A model generated the notes under the pieces. It did no database searches. It was not told where the DNA came from and saw nothing but the letters and a program-made list of their open reading frames with translations. From assembly GCF_014208035.1 (NCBI RefSeq), contig NZ_JACHMK010000001.1:1364001-1428000 (forward strand): a stretch of DNA of 64,000 nt, given 5' to 3'. Source of the DNA: Schaalia hyovaginalis. GTDB lineage: Bacteria; Actinomycetota; Actinomycetes; Actinomycetales; Actinomycetaceae. Below are positions 38,600 through 48,052 of the stretch, piece by piece. The first letter of the stretch is position 1, and the number at the start of each line of letters is the position of its first letter. The position numbers and the translations under genes were made by a program.

Positions 38600-38866
38600 A
38601 TGTCCGGAATCGTCGCGCAGCCCGAAGGCATCACGTCCCCGCCGATCGACGATCTCCTCGAGCACGTCGACTCGAAGTACGCGCTCGTGATCTTCGCGGC
38701 CCGTCGCGCCCGGCAGATCAACTCGTACAATCTCCAGCTCGAGCAGAACATGATCCAGTACGTCGGGCCGGTCGTCGAGACCGAGCCCGATGAGAAGCCG
38801 CTGGCCATCGCCCTGCGCGAGATCAACGAGGGCCTGCTCACGCTCGAAGCCTCGTCAAAGGCCTGA
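38600..38866 (+). CDS. rpoZ: RNA polymerase omega subunit
   Basis: An 88-residue protein aiding beta' assembly. The core motif is [25 protein letters not shown] with the conserved RRARQIN, and the C-terminal [15 protein letters not shown] helix is typical. It has the usual actinobacterial position between gmk and coaBC, with three bases to the coaBC start. Confidence 0.96.
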   Translation: MSGIVAQPEGITSPPIDDLLEHVDSKYALVIFAARRARQINSYNLQLEQNMIQYVGPVVETEPDEKPLAIALREINEGLLTLEASSKA

Positions 38867-38869
38867 GAC

Positions 38870-40093
38870 ATGACCGCCTCGATCGTCGTCGGGGTCGGAG
38901 CCGGAATCGCCGCCTACAAGGCGGCGATTCTTGTACGCGAGCTCATCCGCTCCGGCGCGCGGGTCGATGTCGTGCCGACCCCCCGCTCCCTCGAATTCGT
39001 CGGCAAGGCGACATGGGAGGGGCTCACCGGGCGCCCCGTCCACGTGGGCGTCTTCGACCACCCCGGATCCGACCACGTCGAGCTCGCCCGGCGCGCCGAC
39101 CTCGTCGTGGTGGCCCCCGCGACCGCCGACCTCATGGCCCGGGTCCGGGCAGGCATCGCGGACGACCTCCTCACGACCACGATCCTCGCGGCCTCATGCC
39201 CCGTGCTCCTCGCTCCCGCGATGCACTCGGCGATGTGGACGAATCCGGCGACGCAGGACAACGTCCGCGAGTTGCGCGCCCGAGGATTCACGGTCATCGA
39301 GCCCGAGGTCGGCGCCCTCGGCTCGGGGGATTCGGGCATCGGGCGCCTTCCGGATCCCTCCGACATCGCCGCGCGCGCCTTCGAATGCCTGGGCGGCGGC
39401 GAGCGGCGCCTCGCGGGCAGACGGATCCTCGTCTCCGCAGGGGGGACCCGCGAGCCCGTCGATCCCGTCCGCTTCATCGGGAACCGCTCCTCCGGGCGGC
39501 AGGGGATCGAGATCGCGAGGGCCGCTGCGGACGAGGGCGCCGATGTCGTCCTCGTCGCGGCCAACATCGAGGAGGCCCTGCTCGCGCCCCTGGCGAGACG
39601 GATGCGGATCATCGACGCCCCGACCGCAGCCGACGTCGAAGCGGCCGTTCTGGGCGGACTGGCGGACCTCGACGCGGTGGTGATGACCGCCGCAGTCGCC
39701 GACTTCCGGCCGGTCAGCGTCGAGACGGCGAAGATCAAGAAGGACCCGGACTCCTCGGAGGCGCCGACGCTCGTCCTCGAACGGACCGTCGACGTCCTCA
39801 AAGCCGTGTGCGATTCCGATTCCCGCCCCGCGCTCGTCGTCGGCTTCGCGGCCGAAACGGGTACCCGGGAGCAGGTCGAGGCCTTCGGAAGGGACAAGGC
39901 GCGCCGCAAGGGCGCCGATCTCCTCGCGGTGAACCGGGTGGGCGAGGGCCTCGGATTCGGGGACGTGGACAACGAGGTCCTCCTGCTTGATTCGGCAGGG
40001 CGGCGCCTGGGCGGCGAGAGCGGATCGAAGGCGGAGGTCGCCCGCTTCCTCGTCGGCATGATCGCGAAGAGACTCGATAGGATGGCCCAATGA
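38870..40093 (+). CDS. coaBC: Bifunctional phosphopantothenoylcysteine decarboxylase / phosphopantothenate-cysteine ligase CoaBC
   Basis: A 407-residue coenzyme A pathway enzyme. The N-terminal flavodoxin-like CoaC domain (~1-175) has [19 protein letters not shown], the active-site His in [10 protein letters not shown] and the PAMHSAMW motif (PAMN in E. coli). The E. coli catalytic-Cys loop ACGDxGxGRM reads [13 protein letters not shown], so the Cys is Ser here, a deviation I recall in other actinobacterial proteins. The C-terminal CoaB domain (~180-407) has [27 protein letters not shown] and KIKKD. It overlaps metK by four bases. Confidence 0.95.
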   Translation: MTASIVVGVGAGIAAYKAAILVRELIRSGARVDVVPTPRSLEFVGKATWEGLTGRPVHVGVFDHPGSDHVELARRADLVVVAPATADLMARVRAGIADDLLTTTILAASCPVLLAPAMHSAMWTNPATQDNVRELRARGFTVIEPEVGALGSGDSGIGRLPDPSDIAARAFECLGGGERRLAGRRILVSAGGTREPVDPVRFIGNRSSGRQGIEIARAAADEGADVVLVAANIEEALLAPLARRMRIIDAPTAADVEAAVLGGLADLDAVVMTAAVADFRPVSVETAKIKKDPDSSEAPTLVLERTVDVLKAVCDSDSRPALVVGFAAETGTREQVEAFGRDKARRKGADLLAVNRVGEGLGFGDVDNEVLLLDSAGRRLGGESGSKAEVARFLVGMIAKRLDRMAQ

Positions 40094-41283
40094 CATCTGC
40101 GCTCCAGCTTTTCACGTCCGAATCCGTCACCGAGGGCCACCCCGACAAGGTGTGCGATCGCATTTCGGATGCGATCCTCGACTCCCTCCTCGAGAAGGAC
40201 CCCGCTTCGAGGGTCGCGATCGAGACGATGGTGACGACGGGGCTCGTCCACGTCGCCGGCGAGGTGACGACCGAGGCCTATGTGGAGATCCCCCAGATCG
40301 TCCGCGACGAGATCCTCAAGATCGGGTACGACTCATCGAGGATGGGATTCGACGGCGCGTCGTGCGGCATTTCGGTCTCCCTCGATTCGCAGAGCCCGGA
40401 CATCGCCGGCGGCGTGGACAACGCGCTCGAGGCCCGCGAGGGGTCGGCGCGCGACGAGCGCGACGCCCAGGGCGCGGGTGATCAGGGCATCATGTTCGGC
40501 TACGCCTGCGACGACACGCCGGATCTCATGCCCGCGCCGATCTGGCTGTCGCATCGCCTCGCCAAGCGCCTCGCCGAGGTCCGCCACTCGGGCTTCGCGC
40601 GGGGATTGCGCCCGGACGGCAAGACCCAGGTGACTCTCGCCTACGAGGGCGATCGGCCCGTCGGCATCGACACCGTCCTCGTCTCGTCCCAGCATGACGA
40701 GTCCCTGGGCCGGGCGGAGCTCACGGACCTCATCGAGTCGCTCGTGGTGGCCCCCGTGCTCGAAGAGAGCGGGCTCGACCTCGACACCTCGGCGATGAAG
40801 CTCCTCGTCAATCCTTCGGGGCGCTTCGTCATTGGGGGCCCCGCGGGCGATGCGGGCCTGACGGGCCGGAAGATCATCGTCGACACCTACGGCGGCATGG
40901 CGCGCCACGGCGGGGGGGCCTTCTCCGGGAAGGACCCGTCGAAGGTCGACCGCTCGGCGGCCTACGCCGCCCGGTGGATCGCCAAGAACGTGGTCGCCGC
41001 CGGTCTTGCGAAGCGCTGCGAGCTTCAGCTCGCCTACGCGATCGGACGCGCGAATCCCGTGGGGCTGTACGTCCAGACCTTCGGCACGGGCGCCGTCGAG
41101 GACGCCCGGATCGGGGCGGCCATCCGCGAGGTCTTCGACCTGCGTCCCGCGGGGATGATCGCCGACCTCGACCTCCTGCGCCCGATCTACGCCGAGACCT
41201 CCGCGTACGGCCACTTCGGCCGTCCGGGTTTCCCCTGGGAGGAGACGAACCGCGTGGAGGCCCTGAAAGCGGTGGTGTCATGA
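40090..41283 (+). CDS. metK: S-adenosylmethionine synthetase
   Basis: A 397-residue three-domain enzyme making SAM from ATP and methionine. [23 protein letters not shown] at the N-terminus, [13 protein letters not shown], the phosphate loop [23 protein letters not shown], and GRPGFPWE near the C-terminus are all present. It overlaps coaBC and the VKOR gene by four bases each, so it lacks a leader of its own and no SAM riboswitch precedes it. Confidence 0.98.
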   Translation: MTSALQLFTSESVTEGHPDKVCDRISDAILDSLLEKDPASRVAIETMVTTGLVHVAGEVTTEAYVEIPQIVRDEILKIGYDSSRMGFDGASCGISVSLDSQSPDIAGGVDNALEAREGSARDERDAQGAGDQGIMFGYACDDTPDLMPAPIWLSHRLAKRLAEVRHSGFARGLRPDGKTQVTLAYEGDRPVGIDTVLVSSQHDESLGRAELTDLIESLVVAPVLEESGLDLDTSAMKLLVNPSGRFVIGGPAGDAGLTGRKIIVDTYGGMARHGGGAFSGKDPSKVDRSAAYAARWIAKNVVAAGLAKRCELQLAYAIGRANPVGLYVQTFGTGAVEDARIGAAIREVFDLRPAGMIADLDLLRPIYAETSAYGHFGRPGFPWEETNRVEALKAVVS

Positions 41284-41882
41284 ACGCGCCCGACGAGGGC
41301 TTCGACCTGCGCTGGCGGCGACGGACGAGCCTGGAGATGGCGGTCTCGGGCGCGATCGGCCTGATCGCCTCCTTCGTGCTGTCGATCGAGGCCTGGCAGC
41401 TCGCCAAGGACGCCTCGGCGAACTTCGCCTGCGATGTCTCCTCCGTCCTGTCCTGCTCGACGGTCGCGCTGACGCCGCAGGCCCACGTGCTCGGCTTCCC
41501 CAACGCCTTCCTGGGGATCCTCTTCGAGGCGGTCGTCCTGGCGATCTCGGTCGCGTTGTTCGCAGGTGTCCGCTTCCCGCGGTGGTACATGCTCGGCGCG
41601 AACCTTATGTACCTCATCGCGATCTGCTTCGCCTACTGGTTGTTCCTCCAGTCGTATTTCGTCATCCACGTGCTGTGCCCGTGGTGCCTGCTCATCACGG
41701 TGACGACGACGCTCGTGTTCGCAGGGCTGACGAGGATCAACGTCCGGGAGGGCGTCATCGCCTCGTCGCCCGGCGTCCGGCGCTTCGTCGCCCGCGGCTA
41801 CGACTGGACGATCACGGGACTGCTGCTCTTCATCATCCTCGCGATGCTCGTCGCCGGATACGGGGTCGCTCTCCTCGGCTGA
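41280..41882 (+). CDS. Vitamin K epoxide reductase (VKOR)-family membrane oxidoreductase
   Basis: A 200-residue, five-helix membrane protein that reoxidises a periplasmic/extracytoplasmic DsbA-type thiol oxidase and passes electrons to menaquinone. Cys51 and Cys59 (CDVSSVLSC) are the loop pair, and Cys133/Cys136 in CPWC are the active-site pair next to the quinone. No fused thioredoxin domain is present, so it needs a separate partner; in Actinomyces the known partner is MdbA. The start codon overlaps the end of metK by four bases. Confidence 0.92.
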   Translation: MNAPDEGFDLRWRRRTSLEMAVSGAIGLIASFVLSIEAWQLAKDASANFACDVSSVLSCSTVALTPQAHVLGFPNAFLGILFEAVVLAISVALFAGVRFPRWYMLGANLMYLIAICFAYWLFLQSYFVIHVLCPWCLLITVTTTLVFAGLTRINVREGVIASSPGVRRFVARGYDWTITGLLLFIILAMLVAGYGVALLG

Positions 41883-41919
41883 GGACGAAGACGCCCGCGG
41901 CTCGTGGTGCAATAGGAGC

Positions 41920-43881
41920 GTGGACGAGCAGATAGCCCTTGAGGGATTCGCACCGGCGTCGGCGGAAGCGGCGCCGGTGGCGGCCGTGCTCGTCGATATC
42001 GATCTGCCCCACCTCGATCGTCCCCTGGATTACTCCGTCCCCGATGCCCTCGCGGGCGAGGTCGAGCCCGGAAGGATCGTCCGGGTGAGCCTCGCCGGCA
42101 AGCGCCGCTTCGGCTGGGTCGTGGAGGTGAAGTCCGCTTCGCCTCTCACGGCGCTCGCCCCGATCGAACGCGTGGTCTCGCGCGCCCCGGTGCTCACGCC
42201 CGGGCTCATCGATGTCGCGCGCAGGATCGCGCAGCGCAATCTCGCCACTTTGTCGCAGACGCTGTCCCTGGCGATCCCCGTCCGCCACGCGACAACGGAG
42301 AAGGACGTGCTGGCCTCGCCGCTTCCGGCGCTCGCCGCCTGCAGGGCGCCCGATGCGGCGCCCTGGCAGGGCGTTGCGGCGGCTCCGGCCCTCCTCGAGC
42401 GCATCGGTGCGGGACGGGTCCCCCGCGCGGTCTGGACCGCTCTCGGCCCGAAGCGGGACGCGCGCATCGTCGAGCTGGTCGCCGCAGCCGCCCATGCCGG
42501 GCGGGGCGTCCTCCTCATCGCCCCCACTTCGGCCCAGGCGCGGGCGATGGCGGAGCTCCTCACCCGGAGCCTCGGCGCCGAGGTCCGCCTCATCGACTCC
42601 GAATCGACCCCGGCCCACCGGTACCGCGTCCACCTCGAGGCCATGAAGGGCTTCACCCGCATCGTCGTCGGCACTCGTTCGGCCGTGTGGACGCCTCTGG
42701 CGAACCTCGGCCTCATCCTCGTCTGGGATGACGGGGATGATCGCCTGAGGGAGCAGCGCGCGCCCAGGTGCGACGCCCTCGACGTGGCCGTGGCCAGGTC
42801 CCACATCGAAGGATGCGCGCTCGTCGCCGCCGCCTACTCGCGCTCCGTGAAGGCCCAGCGCCTCGTGGAGACGGGCTGGGCGGTGAGCCTCGTCGAAGGC
42901 GTCGAGGCCAGGCGCGGGCTCTCGCCGATCGTGCGCGTCGCCGACGAGGTCGACGCCGAGGCCCAGGGGCCGGCCGGGGCGATGCGGATCTCCCCGTGGG
43001 CGCTGCGGACGATCCGTGAGGGGCTCGCATCGGGGCCGGTGCTCGTCCAGGTCGGGGCCTCCGGGTACGTGCCCGTCGTCTCCTGCGACAGGTGCCGCGC
43101 GATCGCCCATTGCCTGTACTGCTCGGGACCGGTGTCCAAGACCTCCGACTCGCATTTCGCATGCGCGTGGTGCTCGCGGCCCATGGCCGATTGGCGCTGC
43201 CCGAAGTGCTCGGGCACCCGGCTGCGCCATACGCGCGTGGGTTCGGAGCGCACCGCCGAGGAGATCGCCCGGGCGATGCCCACGGCATCGGTCCTCGCTT
43301 CGTCTTCGACGCACGCGATCACGCGGAGGATCCCCGCGGACCCGCAGGTCGTGATCGCCACCGCCGGTGCGGAGCCCGAGGCGAGCGGCGGCTATGCGGC
43401 CCTGGTGATCCTCGACGCCCGGGCGATCGCGGGACGGGCCGAGCTCTGGGCCCCGGAAGAGGCGATGCGCCGATGGTTCAACGCCCTCGCCCTCGTCCGG
43501 CCGGGCGCTCCCGCCCTCGTCGCCTCCTCCTTGGAAACCGCGATGGCGCAGGCCCTGATCCGTTTCGACCCGGTGGACTACGCTCAGCGCCTCCTCGACG
43601 AACGCACGGCGCTGGGGTACTTCCCCGCGAAGACGCTCATCGCCATCGACGGGCCCGGCCCGGATGTCGCGGCGGTGGCGCAGGCCGCCCAGTCCGAGGT
43701 GATCGGCACGATCCCGATCGGATCCGACGATGAACGGGCGCCGAGGGCGAGGGCGCTCGTCCGCTGCGATCACGCCGACTCCGCGAAGGTCTTCGCGAAC
43801 ATCTGGGCCGTCATGCAGCATCGCTCCTCCAAGCGCCTGCCGCCCCTCCGCCTCACCGTGAATCCGCCCGAGCTCTTCTGA
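41920..43881 (+). CDS. priA: Probable primosomal protein N' (PriA), helicase motifs lost
   Basis: A 653-residue PriA-family replication-restart protein. The N-terminal 3'-DNA-binding domain is clear (VLVDIDLPHLDRPLDYSVPDAL, GRIVRVSLAGKRRFGWVVE). The zinc-binding region has four CxxC pairs (CDRC, CLYC, CAWC, CPKC). Walker A GxGK(S/T) is absent: the corresponding stretch reads LLIAPTSAQARAM, and the DEEH box reads WDDGDD. Actinobacterial PriA proteins are known to lack helicase motifs, so this is the family norm and not decay. The GTG start at 41920 is chosen from the conserved N-terminus. Confidence 0.92.
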   Translation: MDEQIALEGFAPASAEAAPVAAVLVDIDLPHLDRPLDYSVPDALAGEVEPGRIVRVSLAGKRRFGWVVEVKSASPLTALAPIERVVSRAPVLTPGLIDVARRIAQRNLATLSQTLSLAIPVRHATTEKDVLASPLPALAACRAPDAAPWQGVAAAPALLERIGAGRVPRAVWTALGPKRDARIVELVAAAAHAGRGVLLIAPTSAQARAMAELLTRSLGAEVRLIDSESTPAHRYRVHLEAMKGFTRIVVGTRSAVWTPLANLGLILVWDDGDDRLREQRAPRCDALDVAVARSHIEGCALVAAAYSRSVKAQRLVETGWAVSLVEGVEARRGLSPIVRVADEVDAEAQGPAGAMRISPWALRTIREGLASGPVLVQVGASGYVPVVSCDRCRAIAHCLYCSGPVSKTSDSHFACAWCSRPMADWRCPKCSGTRLRHTRVGSERTAEEIARAMPTASVLASSSTHAITRRIPADPQVVIATAGAEPEASGGYAALVILDARAIAGRAELWAPEEAMRRWFNALALVRPGAPALVASSLETAMAQALIRFDPVDYAQRLLDERTALGYFPAKTLIAIDGPGPDVAAVAQAAQSEVIGTIPIGSDDERAPRARALVRCDHADSAKVFANIWAVMQHRSSKRLPPLRLTVNPPELF

Positions 43882-43901
43882 GGGCCGGGGCCCCGCACGG
43901 G

Positions 43902-43907
43902 TAGACT
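43902..43907 (+). promoter_or_regulatory. -10 hexamer TAGACT, likely leaderless promoter of fmt
   Basis: TAGACT lies six bases before the fmt GTG at 43914 and no Shine-Dalgarno sequence is present. Confidence 0.5.
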
Positions 43908-43913
43908 GGTGCG

Positions 43914-44855
43914 GTGCGCATAGTCTTCGCGGGTACGCCCGCCCCTGCAGTCCCGGTCCTGCGCGGCCTCATCGGATCCGATCATGAGGTCGTCGCCGTT
44001 TTGACCCGCCCTCCGGCGAGGAAGGGGCGGGGGCGCGCTCTGTCGCCCTCACCCGTCGGGGAGCTCGCGGCGGAAGCGAGCCTGGAGGTCATCGAGGCCT
44101 CGAACTTCAAGGACGCCGAGATCCGCGATCGGGTGCGCCGCCTCGGTGCGGACCTGGGAGTGGTCGTCGCCTACGGCGCCCTTATCCCCGCCGAGGTGCT
44201 CGAGATGCCCGCCCACGGGTGGATCAATCTCCACTTCTCCGATCTTCCCCAGTACCGCGGCGCCGCACCGGTTCAATGGGCGATCCTCCGCGGCGAAACC
44301 CGCACCGCTTCCTCGGTGTTCCAACTGGAGGCGGGATTGGATTCGGGTCCGGTGTTCTCGCGCCTCCCGGTGGACATCGGCCACGAGACGGCGGGGCAGC
44401 TGCTCGATCGCATGGCCGAGCTGGGCGTCGGCCAGGTCCTCGAGGTCGTCGACGCCATCGAGGCAGGGAGCGCTGTGGCCGTGCCCCAGGACGAGGGGGA
44501 GGGGCTCATCCACGCCCGGAGGCTCTCCGTGCAGGACGGGTTCATCGATTTCCTCTCATCGGCCGCCGAGGTCGATCGGCGGATCCGGGCGCTGTCGCCC
44601 AACCCGGGCGCATGGACCGTCCTTCCCGACGGCAAGCGCCTCAAGCTCGGCGCGGTGACGGTGAGCGATGAGGACGGTCCTGAACCGGGGATCGTGGAAG
44701 CGGCGAAGCGATGCGTGAGGGTCGGCTGCGGCATCGGCTCCGTTGAACTGGGCCGGGTCGCCCCTGCCGGCAAGGGGTGGATGGAGGCGAGCGCATGGGC
44801 TCGCGGGGCCCGCCTCGCGCCGGGCGCGCGGCTCGGCCGAGGGGAGGGGTCCTGA
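43914..44855 (+). CDS. fmt: Methionyl-tRNA formyltransferase
   Basis: A 313-residue enzyme formylating initiator Met-tRNA. The N-terminal catalytic domain starts RIVFAGTPAPAVPVLRGLI; the active-site Asn and His are in WINLHFSDLPQYRGAAPVQWAI and the Asp in GLDSGPVF. The C-terminal OB domain begins near residue 205 (RIRALSPNPGAWTV). The GTG start follows a -10 hexamer by six bases. The stop overlaps the rsmB start by one base. Confidence 0.96.
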   Translation: MRIVFAGTPAPAVPVLRGLIGSDHEVVAVLTRPPARKGRGRALSPSPVGELAAEASLEVIEASNFKDAEIRDRVRRLGADLGVVVAYGALIPAEVLEMPAHGWINLHFSDLPQYRGAAPVQWAILRGETRTASSVFQLEAGLDSGPVFSRLPVDIGHETAGQLLDRMAELGVGQVLEVVDAIEAGSAVAVPQDEGEGLIHARRLSVQDGFIDFLSSAAEVDRRIRALSPNPGAWTVLPDGKRLKLGAVTVSDEDGPEPGIVEAAKRCVRVGCGIGSVELGRVAPAGKGWMEASAWARGARLAPGARLGRGEGS

Positions 44856-46324
44856 TGGCGACCCATCGCTACAAGGACGGCTACAGGGCGCTGTCGAAGG
44901 TCGACGGCGCTCGGCGCATCGCCTTCGACGTCCTCATGCAGGTCTATTCCGAAGACGCCTACGCCAATCTCGCCCTCGCGAAGGCCCTGCGGCGCGCCCG
45001 CGCGGATGAGCGCCTCGACTCACGCGATGCGGGGCTCGCATCCGAGCTCGTCAACGGCACCTTGCGGGCCCAGGGGCGCCTCGATTGGGCGCTGTCTCGC
45101 CACCTGTCGCGGCCGATGGCCGACCTGGATCTCGAAGTCCGGGTCCTCCTGCGCATGGGCGCGCATCAGATCCTGGACATGCGCGTCCCCGACCACGCGG
45201 CGGTCTCGACGACGGTCGACATCGCCCGTCACGTCCTCACCGACGGCCCGACGCGCATGGTGAACGCCGTGCTCCGTTCGCTCACGCGGATGGCGCCCGG
45301 AGAACTCGACGAGGCGCTCGAAGGGATCGCGGACCCGATCGAGCGCGCCGCGATCACCCATTCCCATCCCGCATGGATGGTCCGCGAATTCACCAGGGCG
45401 CTCGATGCTCACGGCTATCCGGGCGAGGAACTCGAGCCGCTGCTGGCGGGGGACAACGAACCCCCGCTCGTGACGCTCGTCGCCCGGCCCGGCCTCATAG
45501 GGGCGCAGGAGCTCGCCGATGAGGCGGCCGATGTCCTCGGGACCCGGGTCGCGCCGGGCTCCTTCAGCGAGTACGCCGTGCACATCGAGCACGGGGATCC
45601 CGCCGCCCTCACCGCGATCCGTACGGGGCTCGCGGGGGTTCAGGACGAGGGCTCCCAGCTCGCCGCGATCCTGCTCGCGGGAGCCGGGCTCACAGGCCCC
45701 GATGCCTCCTGGCTCGACCTGTGCGCCGGCCCCGGGGGCAAGGCGAGCCTCCTCGCAGCACTGGCCGGCCCCAGGGGCGCTGCGCTCACGGCGAACGAGG
45801 TGCACCCGCACCGGGCCCGGCTGGTCGAGCGCGCCTGCCGCGCCTTCGACAACGTCGACGTCGTCTCCGCCGACGGAAGGACTTTCGGCGGGCCGAAGAC
45901 GCCGTGGCCGTTGGCCTCCTTCGACCGGATCATGGTCGACGCCCCCTGCACCGGCATGGGGTCGATGCGCCGCCGCCCGGAGTCCCGGTGGCGCCGCAAG
46001 CCGGAGGATCTTCAGGATCTCCTCCCACTCCAAGCGGCATTGGCCGCACGGGGCGCCGAGCTCTTGCGACCCGGGGGAGTGCTCGCCTACGTCACCTGTT
46101 CGCCCCAGGTCGATGAGACCCTCGGGCAGGTGGAGCGCCTTCTCGACAGGGGCGACCTCGAGCTGCTCGACGCGGTGGCCTTGGCGGAGTCGCTCGTCCC
46201 CGAATCGCTCGGAGTCCCCGAGGGCGCAGGGACGGTCGGCGCTTCGAAGGGGCGGGTGCTCCAGCTCTGGGAGCACCGGATGGGCACCGACCTCATGTTC
46301 ATCTCCCTGTTCAGGCGTCGATGA
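44855..46324 (+). CDS. rsmB: 16S rRNA (cytosine-C5)-methyltransferase RsmB
   Basis: A 489-residue rRNA methyltransferase. An N-terminal NusB-like RNA-binding domain (~15-150: ARRIAFDVLMQVYSEDAYANLALAKAL) precedes the Rossmann SAM domain: LDLCAGPGGKASLLAAL (motif I), the VDAPCTGMGSMRRRPE motif with the catalytic Pro-Cys, and YVTCSPQVDETLGQV with the second catalytic Cys. The start at 44855 overlaps the fmt stop and has GGGGAGGGG upstream; the open frame extends further back but over fmt. The fmt-rsmB-rpe order is common in Actinobacteria. Confidence 0.95.
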   Translation: MATHRYKDGYRALSKVDGARRIAFDVLMQVYSEDAYANLALAKALRRARADERLDSRDAGLASELVNGTLRAQGRLDWALSRHLSRPMADLDLEVRVLLRMGAHQILDMRVPDHAAVSTTVDIARHVLTDGPTRMVNAVLRSLTRMAPGELDEALEGIADPIERAAITHSHPAWMVREFTRALDAHGYPGEELEPLLAGDNEPPLVTLVARPGLIGAQELADEAADVLGTRVAPGSFSEYAVHIEHGDPAALTAIRTGLAGVQDEGSQLAAILLAGAGLTGPDASWLDLCAGPGGKASLLAALAGPRGAALTANEVHPHRARLVERACRAFDNVDVVSADGRTFGGPKTPWPLASFDRIMVDAPCTGMGSMRRRPESRWRRKPEDLQDLLPLQAALAARGAELLRPGGVLAYVTCSPQVDETLGQVERLLDRGDLELLDAVALAESLVPESLGVPEGAGTVGASKGRVLQLWEHRMGTDLMFISLFRRR

Positions 46325-46350
46325 ACGGCGTTTCGCGGGTCCGGAACCGA

Positions 46351-46356
46351 TAGCAT
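46351..46356 (+). promoter_or_regulatory. -10 hexamer TAGCAT, likely leaderless promoter of rpe
   Basis: TAGCAT lies six bases before the rpe ATG at 46363, with no Shine-Dalgarno sequence. Confidence 0.45.
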
Positions 46357-46362
46357 GGGCGC

Positions 46363-47025
46363 ATGAACGCGACGATCTCACCTTCGATCCTCAACTGCGA
46401 CATCGGCGACCTGCGCGGGGAGCTCGAGAAGATCTCCGGGGCGGACGTCGCCCACGTCGACGTGATGGACAACCACTTCGTGCCGAACCTGTCATGGGGT
46501 CTGCCGGTCGTCGAAGCGGTCGTGAAGTCGGGCGTCCTCCCCGTCGATGCGCACCTCATGATCGAGGACCCCGATCGCTGGGCGCCCCTGTACGCGGAGG
46601 CGGGATGCGCCTCGGTGACCTTCCACGCGGAGGCCGCGCACGCGCCGCTCCGCCTGGCCCGGGAGCTGCACCGCATCGGCTCCAAGGTGGGGCTCGGCCT
46701 CAAGCCCGCGACCGATATCGCGCCCTTCGTCGACATCCTCTCCGAGTTCGACATGATCCTCGTGATGACGGTCGAACCGGGATTCGGCGGTCAGTCCTTC
46801 ATCGAGTCGATGCTGCCGAAGGTGCGCCGCACCCGGGAGGCGGCGCGCGCCGCGGGACTGGAGCTGTCCATTCAGGTCGACGGCGGCGTGTCGAGGGCCA
46901 CGATCGAGCGGGCGGCCGAGGCCGGCGCGGACAATTTCGTAGCGGGATCGGCGGTCTTCAAGGCCGAGGACGCCTACGCCGAGGTCGAGGTGCTTCGCGC
47001 CCTGGCGAACGCGCACATGCACTGA
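46363..47025 (+). CDS. rpe: Ribulose-phosphate 3-epimerase
   Basis: A 220-residue TIM barrel interconverting ribulose 5-phosphate and xylulose 5-phosphate. [17 protein letters not shown] begins the barrel; [20 protein letters not shown] contains a metal His and catalytic Asp; [30 protein letters not shown] and the second catalytic Asp in [14 protein letters not shown] are conserved. [11 protein letters not shown] is the phosphate-binding end. The length is typical. Confidence 0.97.
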   Translation: MNATISPSILNCDIGDLRGELEKISGADVAHVDVMDNHFVPNLSWGLPVVEAVVKSGVLPVDAHLMIEDPDRWAPLYAEAGCASVTFHAEAAHAPLRLARELHRIGSKVGLGLKPATDIAPFVDILSEFDMILVMTVEPGFGGQSFIESMLPKVRRTREAARAAGLELSIQVDGGVSRATIERAAEAGADNFVAGSAVFKAEDAYAEVEVLRALANAHMH

Positions 47026-47032
47026 GCCCCCG

Positions 47033-47076
47033 GCGCGGCGCGCCGTTCGTGAGGGGCGGTTCGCCCTCCGCCGCGC
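47033..47076 (+). terminator. Possible terminator after rpe
   Basis: GCGCGGCG (47033-47040) can pair with CGCCGCGC (47069-47076), enclosing a smaller GAGGG/CCCTC hairpin. There is no T-tract; it may separate rpe from the riboswitch transcript. Confidence 0.35.
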
Positions 47077-47096
47077 GCAGTGGCATGATAGGAGCG

Positions 47097-47211
47097 GCTC
47101 CGGGGTCGGTGAAAGTCCGAGCCGGCGGTGACAGTCCGCGACCCATCTGCCAGCAGATGGTTGAATCGGTGGAATTCCGATACCGACGGTGAAAGTCCGG
47201 ATGGGAGGAGC
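47097..47211 (+). promoter_or_regulatory. FMN riboswitch (RFN element)
   Basis: The conserved RFN core is present in order: GGGGTCGGTGAAAGTCC, GCCGGCGGTGACAGTCCGCGACCC in two adjoining elements, a variable stem ATCTGCCAGCAGAT, GGTGGAATTCCGATACCGAC and GGTGAAAGTCCGGATGGGAG. The closing stem P1 is GCTCC (47097-47101) with GGAGC (47207-47211). It binds FMN and turns down the downstream genes when flavin is plentiful. It precedes a transporter rather than riboflavin biosynthesis genes. A weak -10 (CATGAT at 47084-47089) is just upstream. Confidence 0.95.
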
Positions 47212-47212
47212 A

Positions 47213-47249
47213 ACGGGTGCGCCTCGGCGCACCCGTGCCGTGCGCACCC
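47213..47249 (+). promoter_or_regulatory. Expression platform: two competing hairpins after the FMN aptamer
   Basis: ACGGGTGCGC (47213-47222) can pair with GCGCACCCGT (47227-47236) in a 10-bp tetraloop hairpin, and the core GGGTGCGC can alternatively pair with a second GCGCACCC at 47242-47249. The ribosome binding site GGAAGGA of the permease gene begins only eight bases later, so this could act on termination or on translation. Confidence 0.6.
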
Positions 47250-47268
47250 CGGTGCCGGAAGGACCGCT

Positions 47269-48042
47269 GTGGCACGCAGACATCGCCCGACGCGTCGCGC
47301 GAGCGTCATTGCGCCCATTGCGCTCCTCGTCTTCGCACTCCTCGCATGGTGGGCGACGACGAGTCTTTCCGGCATCGAAGCGTGGCGCCTGCCGAGTCCC
47401 GGCGGCACCTGGGCGCGCCTGGTCACAATGGCCTCGTCCGCCTCGCTGTGGTCGAAGACCGCGGTGACGGCCGGCGAAGCGCTATCGGGTTCGCTGCTCG
47501 GCGCCCTCGTCGCCCTTCCCCTCGCGTATCTCATCTACCGCTCGCCCCTCGTATCGGCGGCGGTCGAGCCCTTCCTCGGCGCCACTCAAGCGCTTCCGGC
47601 GATCGCCCTCGCGCCGCTCCTCGTTCTGTGGATCGGCTACGGGCCCGCTTCGATCACGGTGCTCTGCGCACTCATCGTCTTCTTCCCGATCCTCGTCTCG
47701 ACTTCCGTCGGCCTTCGTCATCTCGACCCGGAGATCCTCGAAGCCGCGGAGCTCGATGGCGCTTCGGGGCTGACGATGGTGTTCGGCATCGAGTTCCCGC
47801 TCGCCGCCCCTTCGATCCTCGGCGGCATCCGCAACGGCTTCACCCTGTCGGTGACCGGTGCGGTGGTCGGCGAGATGGTGATGGGCGGGGCGGGCCTCGG
47901 CCAGGTCCTCACGCAGGCCCGGGCCGCGGTCGACACGGCGGGGATGTTCGTGATCATTGGGATCCTGTGCCTGCTCGCGACGATCGTGTACGTCGTGATC
48001 TACCGGATCGAGCGCTCGCACAAGTACACCCTCGCTCAGTGA
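47269..48042 (+). CDS. ribX: ABC transporter permease, predicted riboflavin importer RibX
   Basis: A 257-residue permease of the ThiX/SsuC/TauC type with six hydrophobic helices. The ABC-permease EAA loop is EAAELDGASGLTMVFGIEFPLAAP. The start is GTG at 47269, five bases after GGAAGGA; an open frame runs upstream into the riboswitch but is not coding. The FMN riboswitch in front and the NMT1-like binding protein behind match the predicted RibXY riboflavin uptake system of Actinobacteria and Chloroflexi. Substrate assignment is therefore by regulation and family, not by tests. Confidence 0.85.
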   Translation: MARRHRPTRRASVIAPIALLVFALLAWWATTSLSGIEAWRLPSPGGTWARLVTMASSASLWSKTAVTAGEALSGSLLGALVALPLAYLIYRSPLVSAAVEPFLGATQALPAIALAPLLVLWIGYGPASITVLCALIVFFPILVSTSVGLRHLDPEILEAAELDGASGLTMVFGIEFPLAAPSILGGIRNGFTLSVTGAVVGEMVMGGAGLGQVLTQARAAVDTAGMFVIIGILCLLATIVYVVIYRIERSHKYTLAQ

Positions 48043-48052
48043 AGGAGCCCTC

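Noticed and set aside
40090..40120. SAM riboswitch before metK
   Set aside because: metK overlaps coaBC by four bases and there is no leader to hold one.
41920..43881. priA as a decayed gene because Walker A and B are missing
   Set aside because: Full length, intact zinc cysteines and N-terminal domain; actinobacterial PriA proteins generally lack helicase motifs.
47128..47268. Upstream extension of the ribX reading frame
   Set aside because: It runs through the conserved FMN riboswitch and gives a low-complexity terminus; the GTG at 47269 has a proper ribosome binding site.
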